Below are positions 10,290 through 23,163 of a stretch of 64,000 nt of DNA, in pieces (the first letter of the stretch is position 1; the number at the start of each line of letters is the position of its first letter). The translations under genes were made by a program, and so were the position numbers. Location of the stretch: NCBI GenBank assembly GCA_029891345.1, contig CM057000.1, forward strand, positions 125,463,338 through 125,527,337. The letters run 5' to 3'. The DNA comes from Dryococelus australis. Its lineage: Eukaryota > Arthropoda > Insecta > Phasmatodea > Phasmatidae. A model generated the notes under the pieces. That model ran no database searches and had not been told where the DNA came from. It saw only the letters and a program-made list of their open reading frames with translations.

Positions 10290-12310
10290 ACAAAATGGGT
10301 ATAAGTATCTGAATCAGCTATGTAACACATCATCAAAAATTTACTTTTAGCTTCACTTTCAAATTTCTGAAGATCCACTTTCTATCAATTTTCAGTCTGC
10401 TTTCCTTGAAAAAATTAGTTTATGCCTCGTATAGTCTGTGTAACTTCTGAACCTTTATATCTAATACCATCAAACACTAGCCATACACTTTAAATGGCCA
10501 GAAAGAAAACAGAATTTTTATGGCTTTGGAACATTTACACCTTTTTTAAAAATGATGGCTTTATCAATTTTAAGTGTGATGTCATACTTCAGGAACCAAA
10601 CAGCATATTCAGACCACAAGAAGAGAGACTCCACATTTCCAGGAGGCCTGTCCCATCCACCATTACATAAGCAAGCCCTGTTTTTCATCTGCTAACCACG
10701 CCTGGGTCTATCTTAACCAGCCACATGCCCCGCCACCATGCTGGGAGAAAGACAGCTTAAAAAATAGCCGCTGCCCAGATTCAGCAAAGCAGACTATGGA
10801 GCAGGAACCCTGCACCCAGAAGGTGTATATAGTGTGTTAAGTGAATGCTACCCACCAGAAAGCAAATACACAGACGGCTACAAATATGATGGGCTGCTGC
10901 CAGGTGATACAATGTTAGTATCACCTTCGGCTATAAACCAGGCTGTTTCAGAGTCCCTCGGGTAATCTCTCTGCTTACTCCTACATTCTCAAAGTACCAT
11001 CCTCCTGCATCTTACCCCACTATGGACTTTGCCCACACTAACCACTGTTCAGCCTCCGGCATATGTTAGCACAGTAGACACACGTCGCCCAGGTATACCA
11101 CCTGCAGCACATAACTTGAAATGTAAGACCTCGCTGCCAGAACCTGAATTTGTGCCTTGACGCAAAGCTACCAGGCCAGTCCTGTACGCTGGACGCGCTC
11201 CTGTGCCTCGCAAGGACTAGAAAACTCCAAACCTTGCCAGAATAGGATGCGCCTGGCCTAGCATCCGGCAAAACATGTGCTGATTGACGTAGATTGACGT
11301 AGTGTTCTGCCAGACAGCCAGGGCGCCACGCATCAATACCATTTCATGGGACATAGCACATGCATTATTCCTCAATTTGAGAATGAAATTTATAAACCTT
11401 TGAGTTTGGGAAATTCCCCCAGCTTTAGGACCAAAGAACACATTCCTTGTTGCAGAGGTAATTTGCAGTTGTTTCTTCTTCATCTGCCATTACTGCACAC
11501 ATTTCTCATATATTAAAGTTGATGTTCAGCAGCCCTGTTTTGCAAAACCACAAAATTTAAATCTTGAATTACACAGTGCAGGAATTGTACTTCTTCATTC
11601 TGTATGCTCAACTTGCTACTATGACATAAGCTTTAAAGACTCCCCTTAACACTGTACGACCAGAGATTACCAATACTTCACACCAACCAGATAACTTTAC
11701 TCTTCTGCTATTCAACTCCACATAGTAGCCAATGAGAACTTAACGCCACTCAAGAACATTAGCGATGATGGTCACTTTCTCCATTATTTCTTACAGGGGT
11801 GGCCAATATTACATCAGCTGCTTTAGAAAGTCCAGTGCTGACTGGCATTATGCTGATTTTTTAAAAAACAATTTTTTAAACTCTAAAAAAAGGGCATACT
11901 CATTATGCAATGGTGTGAATTATGCAAGTATGAACATTAATTAAACAAATTAATGAATTAATAGCACAAGTAAGAAAATAAAGTCACTTATAAAATAAAG
12001 TTGTTTCCATTTTTAAATTAATGATTTCCTTTGTATGTTCTGTAAAATATATTTTACAAGAACAATAAATAAAAACTGTACAGCAACTTCCATTTGTTGA
12101 TTTTATCAAAACCACCTTAAATGACATCACACAATAAAGCACTATCTTTTAAAATTTGACATAGAGAAATCTGATAAGTTTGTTTTAACAATTGTATGGT
12201 TGTCCTCACTGTGTTATTACTTTTTACAGTACAAAATAGTCCTTGGATGATTGTAACACTGGGTAGAGTTGCAGTTCAGAAAAACTTTAGCCCTTAATTA
12301 TGATGGGCAA
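10290..12310. other. intron sequence without recognisable feature
   Basis: Intron between exons 6 and 7 of the SPATA7-like gene. It contains a GC-richer island (about 10,600-11,480) that may be an old repeat. No inverted ends or coding remains were recognised. Confidence 0.4.
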
Positions 12311-12331
12311 TGAGAACAAAATACACTGTAC

Positions 12332-12408
12332 CTTCGATCTGCAGGAAGGCCCTGACTTTCTCGACCCGATGATACACCACCACTGTATGCTGAGTCACAG
12401 CTCGAAGT
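12332..12408 (-). CDS. SPATA7: SPATA7-like, coding exon 6
   Basis: This 77-nt exon has acceptor ATTTGTTGCAG and donor GTACAG. It starts in phase 0 and leaves two bases (AG) that join G of exon 7 to give an arginine codon. It encodes TSSCDSAYSGGVSSGRESQG and five more residues, a serine/glycine linker just before the conserved C-terminal block. A 2.4-kb hAT-like element was inserted only 77 bp upstream of its acceptor, and the exon shows no damage. Confidence 0.7.
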
Positions 12409-12485
12409 CTGCAACAAATTAAAAATGAAACTATGCAGAGAACTTCACCTGGAGTCTAATTTCTAAAATGCACATGTGTTTGGAG

Positions 12486-14862
12486 TAGGGCTGGGTCCAA
12501 ACCCCATTTTTCCAATATTGCCGATACTCTGTGGCCGATCCTGCAGATAGTGCAAACATTCGACTGAAATGGCAAACGTTGATGAACGAGTGCCATTTTG
12601 GCACATACATAAAACGATAAACATTCAACCCTGATAGTAATTGATTTATGAATCATGTCATGCTGCAAACGAAATATCAATATACAATGTGGGAGCGATA
12701 CTGTTGGTGTTTACGCGATAGGAAATGTACAATAAATATTATAATGCCGAAACTTTTTTTAAAAATTAATTTCGACTACCTCAAAAGCAGATACCAGTAT
12801 TATAAGTTAAATTACATTTTATTTTACAAATTTCACCAGGTATGGCTTATATAAAGTTAAATATGTAGCAACACCAAAGCCATCCATATCAGTTTCCATT
12901 TAATTTCAAATCACCTGTTATTAAAAGATGACGCATGCAAACATGCTGCGCTGTGAGAATTTGTGCTCTATGGATGACTTTATCCCATCTACAAGCCACA
13001 TACGCTTAGGGGTGAAATGTATAAGCGGCAAACAAAATTAAATGTATTGAGATAAGAAAACCCACGAGACTAGGCAGCCGATTACATCATTGTAAATTAC
13101 GTGCATAATTACAATCCCTATTGCCTGTCCAGATTTATATATGCAAAATGCACCCCCGCAATTTAAATAAATATTATTAGAAATCTACTACTCTTACTAC
13201 TATATGCTTCGCCCCGGAAGAAGTTCCTCTGACCTCAAGAGATGGCAGCACCCCCGTGGCCTTATGACGTCACGTCCGGGTTGCCTCCACGCAGGGCGAT
13301 AAGAAATGAGCGGCGCTCCTGCACCCCGATAAACCCGCCCCGTGTTGGAAGGCTATACTACCCCCCGCACCCCGAAGGACTGCTGATATGAGAAAAATTA
13401 ATATAGACGGAAGTCCAGCAGCCTGCATCAGCAGATGTGCCGGGCTCGGCGACCTAAGTGGACGCGAGACACCCCCCCCCCCCCCCCCCTCAGCAAAGAC
13501 TTGAGTCTGCCCAAGACTCTCCACATACCTTCAGTCTGCCCAAGACTCATCCTTACCTAAACTTCCGCTTACATTGAGCCTGCTAAAGACTCTCCAACCT
13601 ACAACCTACCCTCAGTCTGATAAAGACTTTCTCCTGTCTAGTCCGACCAAGAAGACACTAATCCTACCTTAACCCCTCCTACTACTTGTTGAGAGCCAGC
13701 TACGCCTTCGACAGGTAACCCTCTCCTTAAACCCCGGTATCCTCTTACCCTAGTCAAATTCCTGTTACTCTGCAGTAACGAGCAGGCGCAGTCCCTGAGT
13801 AACTACAGATTAATTTAACATGCTGTCTTTCTAGGCTCGCCTTCGCCTGAAATATTATTTTTTACGTACACACCATTCACGTAATTATTAAAAGTGTTTA
13901 GCCAAGCAGAATTAATCTATTATCCTTTTGTAATTTTTCATGCAATAACCGGGACTCTCCAGGGCAAAACCCCCGCAATAAAACATCACGTGCGATTTAT
14001 GTGTTTGTGTTCCGTTATTCTGTACAAAGCAGACAGTGACGCAAAGAACCTCGCGCCTTAGTGCGAACTACCGCAAGTTCTCCATCCGAGGGCAAACCCC
14101 GCCCAATGTATCAGGATCACGTTCCACGACCAATTCCCCCTTTTGTATCACTCGAAATCACCACCCTGCTTGATCACCTTCTGGGTTCTCATTGACCAGA
14201 ATATCCTACGGCAAAATACGAGGATCAGATCAAATTACTATCCCTAGAGGATAATACTACTCTCTGTGACATCCCAGCTAGGCAACCGGCGAAGACAACT
14301 AGCAATGTTAAACTCCAGTCAGGAAGACTAATTTGGGTTTCACACTCCCAAAGTTCTGTTCAATAAAGTTAGCACCCTGGAAAAGTTGTATGGGTTCGAC
14401 TCCTGGCCCAACCAGATATCACACCCCGAGTAGTAGCCCCTTCTCTTGATTTTGTTCCTACCCGACAACCAACACGTCCTACCAAGATTTTGTCTACTCG
14501 AGCACACACCCCCATCTCTATGACCAACTAATCATCATCCCATTCCATTCACCAGGGATCACTGGCATCCCGCACAACTAGACTTGGAAGAGGAGTCTAC
14601 ATAATACCCTTACCATCTAAGGTAGGCACCCCTAATAGCACATGCGTCAAAGATAAAAATAAAATGAAGAAAATAGTTTTTCAGTTACAAAAATTAAATT
14701 CTTTGTTTGTGAAAACATGTCCCGCAAGGTAACCAAGTGCGGTAATTTCCATGATGATTGAATCATTTGGGTTGATGAAATGATTTGGTTGAGCCATGGC
14801 TAATTGTAACAGATACAGATTTTGGAATAATCTGCCGATGTATTGGTATTGGTCCAGCCCTA
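12486..14862. mobile_element. hAT-like transposon with perfect 8-bp TSD
   Basis: The ends are TAGGGCTGGGTCCAA and, inverted, TAGGGCTGGACCAAT. The target duplication GTTTGGAG is identical at 12,478-12,485 and 14,863-14,870. The outer 700 bp on the left and 200 bp on the right are AT-rich and non-coding; the middle is a GC-rich insertion. It sits in the intron between exons 5 and 6 of the SPATA7-like gene. Confidence 0.85.
13195..14640. mobile_element. GC-rich insertion inside the hAT-like element, LTR-like
   Basis: Composition changes abruptly at both limits. It contains GATAAACCC near 13,328 and AATAAAACATCACG near 13,977 in TATA/poly(A) order, an 18-C run (13,472-13,489), and repeated AGTCTGCCCAAGACTC units (13,504; 13,532; diverged at 13,575 and 13,614). 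This looks like LTR or leader sequence of a retrotransposon, but I found no matching second LTR and no coding frame. Limits are approximate. Confidence 0.35.
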
Positions 14863-15050
14863 GTTTGGAGGCTATGCTGTTAACTTGGTTTTAGGCCACA
14901 GACAAAAAATTTAAAAACATTTATCAACACACAAACAAAAGAATGGACATTACAATTAATACTATGTAAAAGGTCTGTATGTGACTATGTAAGGGTTACC
15001 ATGTATTAACATTTTTAACTATGGCAATTTCTGAAAATTACATCTGGTGT

Positions 15051-15067
15051 CCCCCCCCCCCCCCCCC
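15051..15067 (+). repeat. poly(C) run
   Basis: Seventeen consecutive C in intron sequence. Confidence 0.95.
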
Positions 15068-15340
15068 AACCATCAAAAAGTATGTTGTCTGTACAATACT
15101 TCATACTTCATTGTCCTATATCTACACTATCATTTGGCGGAGCTCTGCCTAATAATTTCCAAGAGATTAAGAAAAACCAATGAAACAAATGTGCATACAG
15201 ATATGTGTATACAAACGGATGGAACAACAAAAGCATAATCCTCTTCCATAAGAAAGTAAGCTAAAAAAGGTTAACCTAAAAAAAAATACAGCTGAAAATT
15301 CTGTAGAACTGAAAACAACACAGCAATATGTTGAACGTAC

Positions 15341-15523
15341 TTTGTCGTCTGACTGAGCTGAGCTTGAGCGTACTTTAACTTGATCCACTTGCTGCAAGTT
15401 GTCTTTTTCCATTGGTTTCCACTCATCCTGCGAGCAGTCGTGTTGGGAGCACTCATCCTGTGAGCAGTTGCACTGTGAGCTGTCATCTTGATCAAAGTCA
15501 TCTTGTGAGTAATTATCTTCCTC
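15341..15523 (-). CDS. SPATA7: SPATA7-like, coding exon 5 (acidic CSQDE repeats)
   Basis: This 183-nt, phase 0-0 exon has acceptor TCTGATGCAG and donor GTACGT. It encodes 61 acidic, polar residues. Residues 19-34 of the exon are 15-nt in-frame tandem repeats read as CSQDE, CSQHD, CSQDE, preceded by degenerate SQ-D units. The position fits the poorly conserved linker between the two SPATA7 blocks. It is isolated by a 17.5-kb intron upstream and a 2.9-kb intron downstream. Confidence 0.7.
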
Positions 15524-15976
15524 CTGCATCAGACCACAAGCAAGGACACAGTTCACCTCAAGTCACAGCTGTTATCCCTGTGTTTGTCAAGAATGGCTTT
15601 GCCACTTTTCTATTATAATTACTTAAATGCAAAACCAAAGTTCAGAATGAGCTCAATGGCCAATAAACTTAATTTACAAGCACACAAACAATACGAGTAA
15701 AATATTGCACTTTGAAAAAAAATTTAAACTAGTCGAAAATCTACATCACATTTAATTTTATTGCGATAAAGGAAATATGTTTTATTTTGGGAGTAGAATT
15801 CAAGTTTATATTAAAGAATAAGTTGATAATATAACAAAATTAGCTTAGCATCTATCAATAAATAATAAGCCCAATGGCTAAATAATAGAAAAATGCACAC
15901 AAAATGACAACAAAACACACAATGTACATCTACCCACTGACTCAAATACCCACCAATCTCTCTTATGTTTATCTTG

Positions 15977-16195
15977 TCATGTGATGGGCTTAGCTTGCAT
16001 CAGTAGATGATCAATTCCCCTTCCCCCTGGCCCAATAGCTGTGTTACACTCGACATCGACACGCGTGCCTGCCTGGTTAGGTAGCATGACATACCCTGAT
16101 GAAGCTGTGTAGAGTACTGCAACTGAGAAACCAAATTCCTGCCTGTTCTGTTTCCATCCATGAAAACACTTGTACCATTTCACTGGTACAACCAT
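15977..16195 (-). pseudogene. protein-like fragment, unidentified
   Basis: A 72-codon frame with coding-like composition (KWYKCFHGWKQNRQEFGFSV, then LYTASSGYV). I recognise no family. It lies just outside the hAT-like element at 16,337 and may be a relic of a transposon protein or chance. Confidence 0.2.
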
Positions 16196-16336
16196 GTGTT
16201 ATGTGCATGTAAAAAGCTACGCACGTTACTTCTCTATGGTCATTATATTGGAGTGGCGTTATTTATTCCTTGTCACTCTTTCACTGGTTTTATTTCAACA
16301 GCAAGGCTGCTGCAGTATAGTCTGAGGTCTGAAAAA

Positions 16337-19300
16337 CAGGGGTGGGCGAAGCTTCAAAATTTTGATAGAATATTTTTAATATTCGACTTTGTATTCAAAA
16401 TCAAATTTTTTGCTTCGAACTTCGAAACAAAAATGCTTTTGGGCAACTTAAATTATTTGTTATTATTTGTCCAAAAAGCAAAAGAAGACAATGTGGGCTT
16501 AATAAAATCAAAGTTTTTATTCCACGTTTGCCACACACATAGCCACTGAAACATGAAAACATAACCTCAACTCAACAGAATGCCCACAAATTAGTCTGAA
16601 CTGCTTTTCGGGGTAAAATAATTGCCAGCATCTAATTTTACTCACAATATAGCATAATGGAATTATCGGGGGGAAAAAACCTTTTTATACTATTAAACAC
16701 TTCATTATCTTTCCACTTAATTCGGCCCCTTACATTTTAATATGTTTATTTTCCTCGTGTTCAACAGCATCTTAATACATTACGGTATGATAATAGGAGA
16801 TTAAACTGCAAGTTTTACAGACTTTAACTGCTATGAAAAGTGTAAAATTGCACCCACCGTGATTCAAATTTCAGTAATGTAATTAAAAAACCGGGAAATT
16901 GTTAGTAAAATACATGTCAGGTTACAAGCGAGAAGTATTGTATCGACTCTTTACCTATGCGATTATTATTTGATAAATCAAATTTTGTAGAGAAAATATT
17001 GATTTTTCTGCTTATTCACAGACAGATTGGAAAGTTTAAGGTAAAAAAATGTTCTACGTCATATGTTATGTAACATTAAAATTACGTGTTTATTGAGAAC
17101 ATTAACTAAAACTGGTTGTAAGCTTGCACTACTATGAAGTTTCAGTGAACCGTGCACACTGAATTTGTCTATCTATAAGTTGCAAGTATCAATTGCTTGC
17201 TGATGTGGGATGCAAGTTTCGATATACATAACCTAAACATTCACATAAAAATAAGCAAGTGCACAATGAATGATTAATTCGACCCCAAAGATTTAACTAT
17301 TTTAATGAGATGGAGATCTAAAATGGTGTTTTTAAATATGTGTTTGGTTAAAACAATTTGTAACACCCTAACAAATTGTCTGTTTCTTGTTCGGAATATG
17401 TTCTTTTTGTGTGCTGTGCTCACTCGTTATCGCTGAGACGTTGATAAACTCCTAACATAGCAAATCTGCTATGAGAAAAATATAATTAATTTACTTATTT
17501 ACTTTTTATTTCAGGCGCTTACGAAAAGTCACCCGGTTAACTCGATCAGGTTAAAACTTTTTCTCTGTGCGTTCAAAAAGTGATTGAGTTAAAGTTAACT
17601 CACATTCAGAAAGTCACCCGGGTTAACTCGATCCTCGACTCGATCAACTCTTGACTAACCCTGCTCAACAGCAGGGTAAACTTGGTCTAGCAGACGACAC
17701 ACGTGAAATGGTACATAAATATGTAAACATTGCAGCAACAAAAACAAACAAGTAAATGAAAATAAGTTTTGAAATCTGGAAATGATCAAAATATGTAAAA
17801 TTATAAATGTTTAGCTGCTTTGGTCAATCATTGTAGTCCGGATATTAAATTTGATACTTAACTGAGACTGAATACAAAGGTATTGTATTATAGCAGTACT
17901 GCTTAATGCAGTTTTTTTTTGACGTTGTTTGTTCATAACATAATTTAACAAAAACTCTTCATAGGCATCATCATCATCATCGTCATGTAGCACAATATTT
18001 AATAACTGCACTAAATATTCTTTGAGTTCCTGCTGTCAGAGTTACTCTAAAATGTTCAGAGCAACATGGTTAACCGCAAGTGATTGTGTAAACCTGGTCA
18101 CGTGACCGAGTTAACCCAGTTCACTTTACCAGGTTACTTTTCGTAAACGCCTTTCGTTATCAATAGAGGAATTAGCTTGTTAGCATACAGATTCGGTATG
18201 CTGCATTCATAACCAGCCTAATGTGACTTGACTGATTGCAGTTGCACTACACGATTCAAAGTGTGTGTGTTCATGAACGTTAAAACTTGCTGAAAGTTAT
18301 TTGAGTAAATTTATGTCAAAGTACACACATTTTACTACCCAAAACGGAACAAAAAATGGAAAAGTTCCTTAGTAGACATCATGAAATTAAAACGAAAATA
18401 GCAGCGAACTGAACATATCAAGGCAATGTTTTTAAACAAATTTAAAGTGACATTTTTGTTTTATCATGTCGTAAGTCCAATTTTTTTTATTACTAAAAAA
18501 TATTTATACTGGATTTTTGTATTAAAATTGAAGCATTTTAGGAAGAGCTCCAAACACAGAGAATAAATTTGTAGTGCAACGACTAAGTGTATAAAAATAT
18601 AAAACAATATGACTTTACTAGCTCAAATCTAATTTTTAGTATATACAATCCTTATTCTATGTTTATTTTTTGTTTTAATGGAATAAGTTGTGATAGAATG
18701 TTATTCACTACCTCTAGCAACCCACAATCTTCTTTACCTAATCTACAATACTTCCCCCGATTTTTCCAGAATTCCTGCAGGAAATTTAAGTTTCCCGCCC
18801 GAATTTTTATAGATGACAAAAATCTATTCCCGTGCATCACTAATACGACTGCAAAGTAATAGTACCATATTGTATTGAATCACACTGTTTAGATACACAA
18901 TTTGAATAAAAAGTAAAAGAAATAACAAGTGGGGTGTAAAAACATGAGCACTGCAATTAATTATTCTGTTTTGTATGTTCCACACTTTGCTGAAAAAAAT
19001 GTTTACTTTCTTATTTAGTATTAATTTGCATAAAGTCAAGAAATATGCCTGATGTGTTGAAAAATGATTTTTACATCTTTTGTAATAGGTATGCTACTTT
19101 TAAATACAATATTCCTTAAGCCTGGATTAATTTTCAGTTTGTTATGTATTTAGATTTGTCTAGCATGAAAGGCAATATGTTTACTTACACGGTAAAAAAC
19201 TATAACAAATTGTTTTGCAAATCAGTGGTAAAAATTTCTTTTTTATCTGCATTTCACCTAGATTGTAAAAATGTCCATATCTATTAAATAAAAAAATATA

Positions 19301-19428
19301 ATAATTGGTGCAATGATTACTTGTCAATAAAACCCTTTGAATTGATGTTCAATTCGAATTCGCGAATATTTAAAAAAATTTGCTTCGAATTTGCTTTGAA
19401 ATGAAATTTCCAGCTTCATCCACCCCTA
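16337..19428. mobile_element. hAT-like transposon with degenerate 8-bp TSD
   Basis: Left end CAGGGGTGGGCGAAGCTTC; inverted right end TAGGGGTGGATGAAGCTGG. Subterminal sequences at both ends are rich in TTCGAA-type motifs. The putative target duplications CTGAAAAA (16,329-16,336) and CTAAAAAT (19,429-19,436) match at 6 of 8 bases. No transposase frame remains in the 3.1 kb. A separate 640-bp MITE is nested inside. Confidence 0.7.
17513..18152. mobile_element. 640-bp MITE with 3-bp TTC duplication
   Basis: Inverted ends AGGCGCTTACGAAAAGTCAC and AGGCGTTTACGAAAAGTAAC, with further inverted GGTTAACTCGATC-like blocks inside. TTC occurs immediately outside both ends. A 3-bp duplication fits PIF/Harbinger-type transposition, though TTC is not that group's usual TWA target. 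Nested in the larger hAT-like element. Confidence 0.75.
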
Positions 19429-19611
19429 CTAAAAATGCACACCTTTCTTTGGAAGGTGACAAGGAACAAAGAAAACCATCATAGACACTCAATGCACATC
19501 CATGTTGAGCCATCCCGAGGTTCAAATTGTGGTGGAATAGGTACATTCACTGACCCTTAGTTCTCTCTCTTCTTGCATACTCTACGAGAGGGTGTCTGTA
19601 GGTAGGAAAGT

Positions 19612-19852
19612 GGGCTTAACGCCTCGTCGACAGCAAGGTCATTAGAGATGGTGCAAGTTGCACAGGGAAGAGGGATTGGTAAAGGATTGGGAAGGAATCT
19701 GCCATGGCCTTTGTTTGGGACCCATCCCAGCATTCGTCTGGAGTGATTTTGGAAAACCATGGAAAACCAAAATCAGGATGGCAGGACCGGGAATCGGACC
19801 CGGGTCCTCCCAAATGTGAGTCCAGTGAGTTACTTCTGCGCCACCTCGCTCA
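19612..19852 (-). mobile_element. tRNA-derived SINE
   Basis: On the minus strand the element begins GAGCGAGGTGGCGCAGAAG (A-box) and continues with a GGGTCCGATTCCC B-box about 45 nt on, then a body with GCCATCCTGATTTTGG and a tail containing GACCTTGCTGTCGACG. This order matches a SINE family I know from polyneopteran insects. The A-box is slightly decayed. It is sense to the host gene, in its 17.5-kb intron. Confidence 0.8.
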
Positions 19853-19899
19853 ATACGAGTGGGTGTCCTCAACTGCAGGATACACCTGTGCATATTCAC

Positions 19900-22700
19900 C
19901 TAGAGAGAGAGACACTGGCTGATACAGAGCATCCTGTGGCTCACATCTTTGTGCCCCTCCATACGTACATCCGAAGCATGTAGGGTTCAAGAGTCAAGAG
20001 TAAAGGTAGTTAAGACTCCCAGAGGAAATCACCTCAAGGGTAGCAAAGGCATGGTTTATACTGAGTCACCACTGACCATACAAGCATGGCTGTGTTCATC
20101 ACCTTGCCTGACAAGTTCAGTTATCTGAAGGAGTTCTCAGCCCTGACAACGCCAGTCTATGTCTGGTTCCAGCAAGCAAAGTTTCTCCCTGGGGATCAGT
20201 GGGCACAGATCTATGGGGAAAACACTGCATAACTGGCTCCGGTTGTCATACAACCCATAATGTGGGTCGGGTCACAGGTTGGCTGGAGGCAACCAGAACC
20301 ATTACAACATGCAACTTCTAAGAGTCGATAAATGTCCAGAGGTGCTCATTGGAGTGCATTTATTTAAACACAGTAAAGGCAAGATGGTGGTGGACTGAGT
20401 AACACAGTAGATGACGAAGGAGCCACTGAAGCAATTCCTGAAGACGACATGTGCCAAGCCAGTACTTTCATGCATAATAACGATGCAGCAACTGGTAAAT
20501 GTTGCAAATGTTACAACTCATTTACGTAACATGCCTTGTGTGGAGGGAAGAGATACCAGCAATGGGAGGTTTTACAGTCACTTGCCAATGTGCACTGTTG
20601 GTGCTTATGGCAAAATAGGTGAATATAGATTAAAACGTGAGGATGGCCAACAAAATTTCCATTCTCCCTGCTTGAGACGGCAAATACATAATACAAATAT
20701 GAAGATATTCCTTTGATTGCAATGTTGGGAAAGAAAGGTAACATCTTACACAGCCCACAGCTCTCGACTCGTATTACCTTATTAAGGCCCATAAGTGGTT
20801 ACACAACTCTGTTACAGAAGTTTGGAAGGAAAAAGGGTGGGGGCTGGAATTCTTTCTCAACTACTGCAATTAAATTTTGAGAAAAGCAGAGGTACCAGAT
20901 AACAGATACATGGACATGGGAAGACTCCAATTTCCGGGTGATGAAGCCATATGATAAAGCTGCTATCGGAAATTGGTTCAAAACTGGGATGAATTCACAG
21001 ACTTGTACTTCAGTTGCTCTTTTGGGGAATTATAAGCACTGTTTATGACAAGCTCTGTGGGCAGTTGCAGGAAGAAGGTGATGATAGCTGTAACAACTGG
21101 TTTTTCTTTGCTCTGTTTTAAGGTATGATTTAATTTTAAATTGAATATTTTCTTTCTTTTTGCACTATGTTAATTTGTGATATTGAAATGGGTTTTAAAA
21201 GTATTATAATATTCCTTGGAGATGTTTTGTTAATGTATTTGTTTACGACTGAGCATACACCTCGCTCGCAAGATTAATAAACACTGGTTGATTGAGGTGA
21301 ATGACGTAACTATTTAGAAAGAAAGCTTGTTTAGAATAAAATATAGAGCATAAGAAAAAGGTCAGTCTAAAGAAAGTTCTGCAAGAATATTGATGAGATA
21401 TTTCACTGCATAAAATCTGAATTATGTTGAAAAGGAAGATATTAATCATTGTATTGTATTAACAAAACCAGTTATTTCCACACGAAGAAGATAATTATAA
21501 ATACTTGAAATTTGCAAGATAATTTAGTTTGCAGATAAATTTGGAAGAAGACTCTGCATAATATTGAACGTTATGCAAGACGGTAAAAAAGATATTCCTG
21601 ACGGCGAGAAGTATCATCTCATACAGGATTCCAGAGTCAACTGGTGAGCTGCTGTACAATCGGGATCATTCTGCAGCGGATTGACGACAAAGTACGACGC
21701 CCACACACCCGATAGCAGCAACAAAGTGCTTCGCGAGGTTCCATCAAGTCGGAGAGAGAGAGAGAGTATTCAAATTGTTTGCCATTCCTGAAGATGCAGT
21801 GTCAGATAAGTCCTCTGCAAGATTATTATCACTAAGACTGGATCAGTAACAAAGTTTAGCTAATCTTATTGAAGTAGTCCTTAAAATAATGTTGTTCGCT
21901 CCACTACTGATAATTAAAATATATTTACTAATTAGAAATTAAATGCTCCTCTGATGAACATTTAAGATGGATCAAAATTTCCAATTACAGAAAAATGCAG
22001 TGTCAATACTAATGATGGAAAGAAGACCTTGTGTTTCAATGGGTATTGCACATTATGGAATGTCTCCTGTTGGTTGGGCTACCTACTGTCTGGTAAGCTA
22101 GCCTAACCTCCAGCCAGGAGCTGACCAGTGAGACGTCCCGTCACGATGTTGGCCAGCGAGGCTATTCTGCTGGCATGTGTGGCTGGCGTTCACAGTTCAC
22201 ACCATCATTTCACCTCTGTATTGTTAAGTACTCTTGTGGCTTTACTGCACACTGCTTGCAATGGAGAATCACAAAGTGCCAGGTGTGTTATAGCTAATGA
22301 TACATAGTGACCACTAAAATTCAACTCTCATTTTTTGAAGCTTACAAGTCAACATGCACACTTAGATGTAGCAGTGATAAGTATCTATTTGAGTGAGATA
22401 AAAAATCTGGAATATGGACTTTAATGGCATGTACACAAAAAAAGGGATAGCCACAAAGTATGGTAAGAAATCAATAGCAATGATAAGTAAAAACTGTACA
22501 TGGACAAAATAAAACAGATTCAAATTGTGTGTGCACATAATCTATTATATTGTATATATTGACATGACTACAGCTGTGAATATAAGTTTGCTGAAAGAAA
22601 ACCATGCAGGACAAAACAAACTATAAGAGTGTAGAAACTGTGAGAAGAACGAGTACAACATTGCAAGTATATTAAACAAGGATACAATTATGAAACACAT
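19900..22700. other. intron sequence, no supported gene
   Basis: A 48-codon ORF (20,086-20,232) and a 101-codon ORF (20,411-20,716) on the plus strand look moderately protein-like; the second has NVTTHLRNM, faintly like the end of a BED-type zinc finger of hAT proteins. Too weak for a call. The rest is AT-rich. Confidence 0.3.
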
Positions 22701-22724
22701 GCCTATGTAGTTTCTGATAAGAAC

Positions 22725-22960
22725 CACTGTGTGTGTGTGTGTGTATGTGGATGGGAGGGAGGAGGGAGGGATGGAGAGATAGATAGAGACAGAGACAAAG
22801 AGATAAACAGAGGTAGATATAGGTATAGATAGATAGATGGATGGACGGATACAGGGATGGGTAAATAGAGAGAGGGAAGGAGGGATGGATGGATAGATGG
22901 ATTGGATAGATAAATAGATAGAGAGAGATAGAAAACCATAGTAGTTATTTATTTTGTGAA
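22725..22960 (+). repeat. purine-rich GATA/GGGA simple repeats
   Basis: About 235 bp of GT, then GGGA, GATA and GGAT short tandem repeats, almost pure purine in the middle. Serine/isoleucine-rich ORFs opposite it are artefacts. Confidence 0.9.
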
Positions 22961-23127
22961 TGTGCATTGTGTGTATGCATGTGTGTGTGTTTAACACATA
23001 GGGCTTAAAGTTCGTTCCAAAATAGTATTGGCTGTGAAGTAACCTGTATAAAAAAAGTTTGGAAAAGTAAAGCAGCAAGGAAAGAGAGAGAGTGTGTGGG
23101 TGTGCATGTGTTCCTGTGTGTGTATGT

Positions 23128-23132
23128 GTTCC

Positions 23133-23163
<31 letters not shown>
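23128..23163 (+). repeat. (GT)n(TA)n microsatellite
   Basis: GTGTGT runs pass into a pure TA run that directly abuts the candidate transposon end at 23,157-23,210. Confidence 0.9.
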
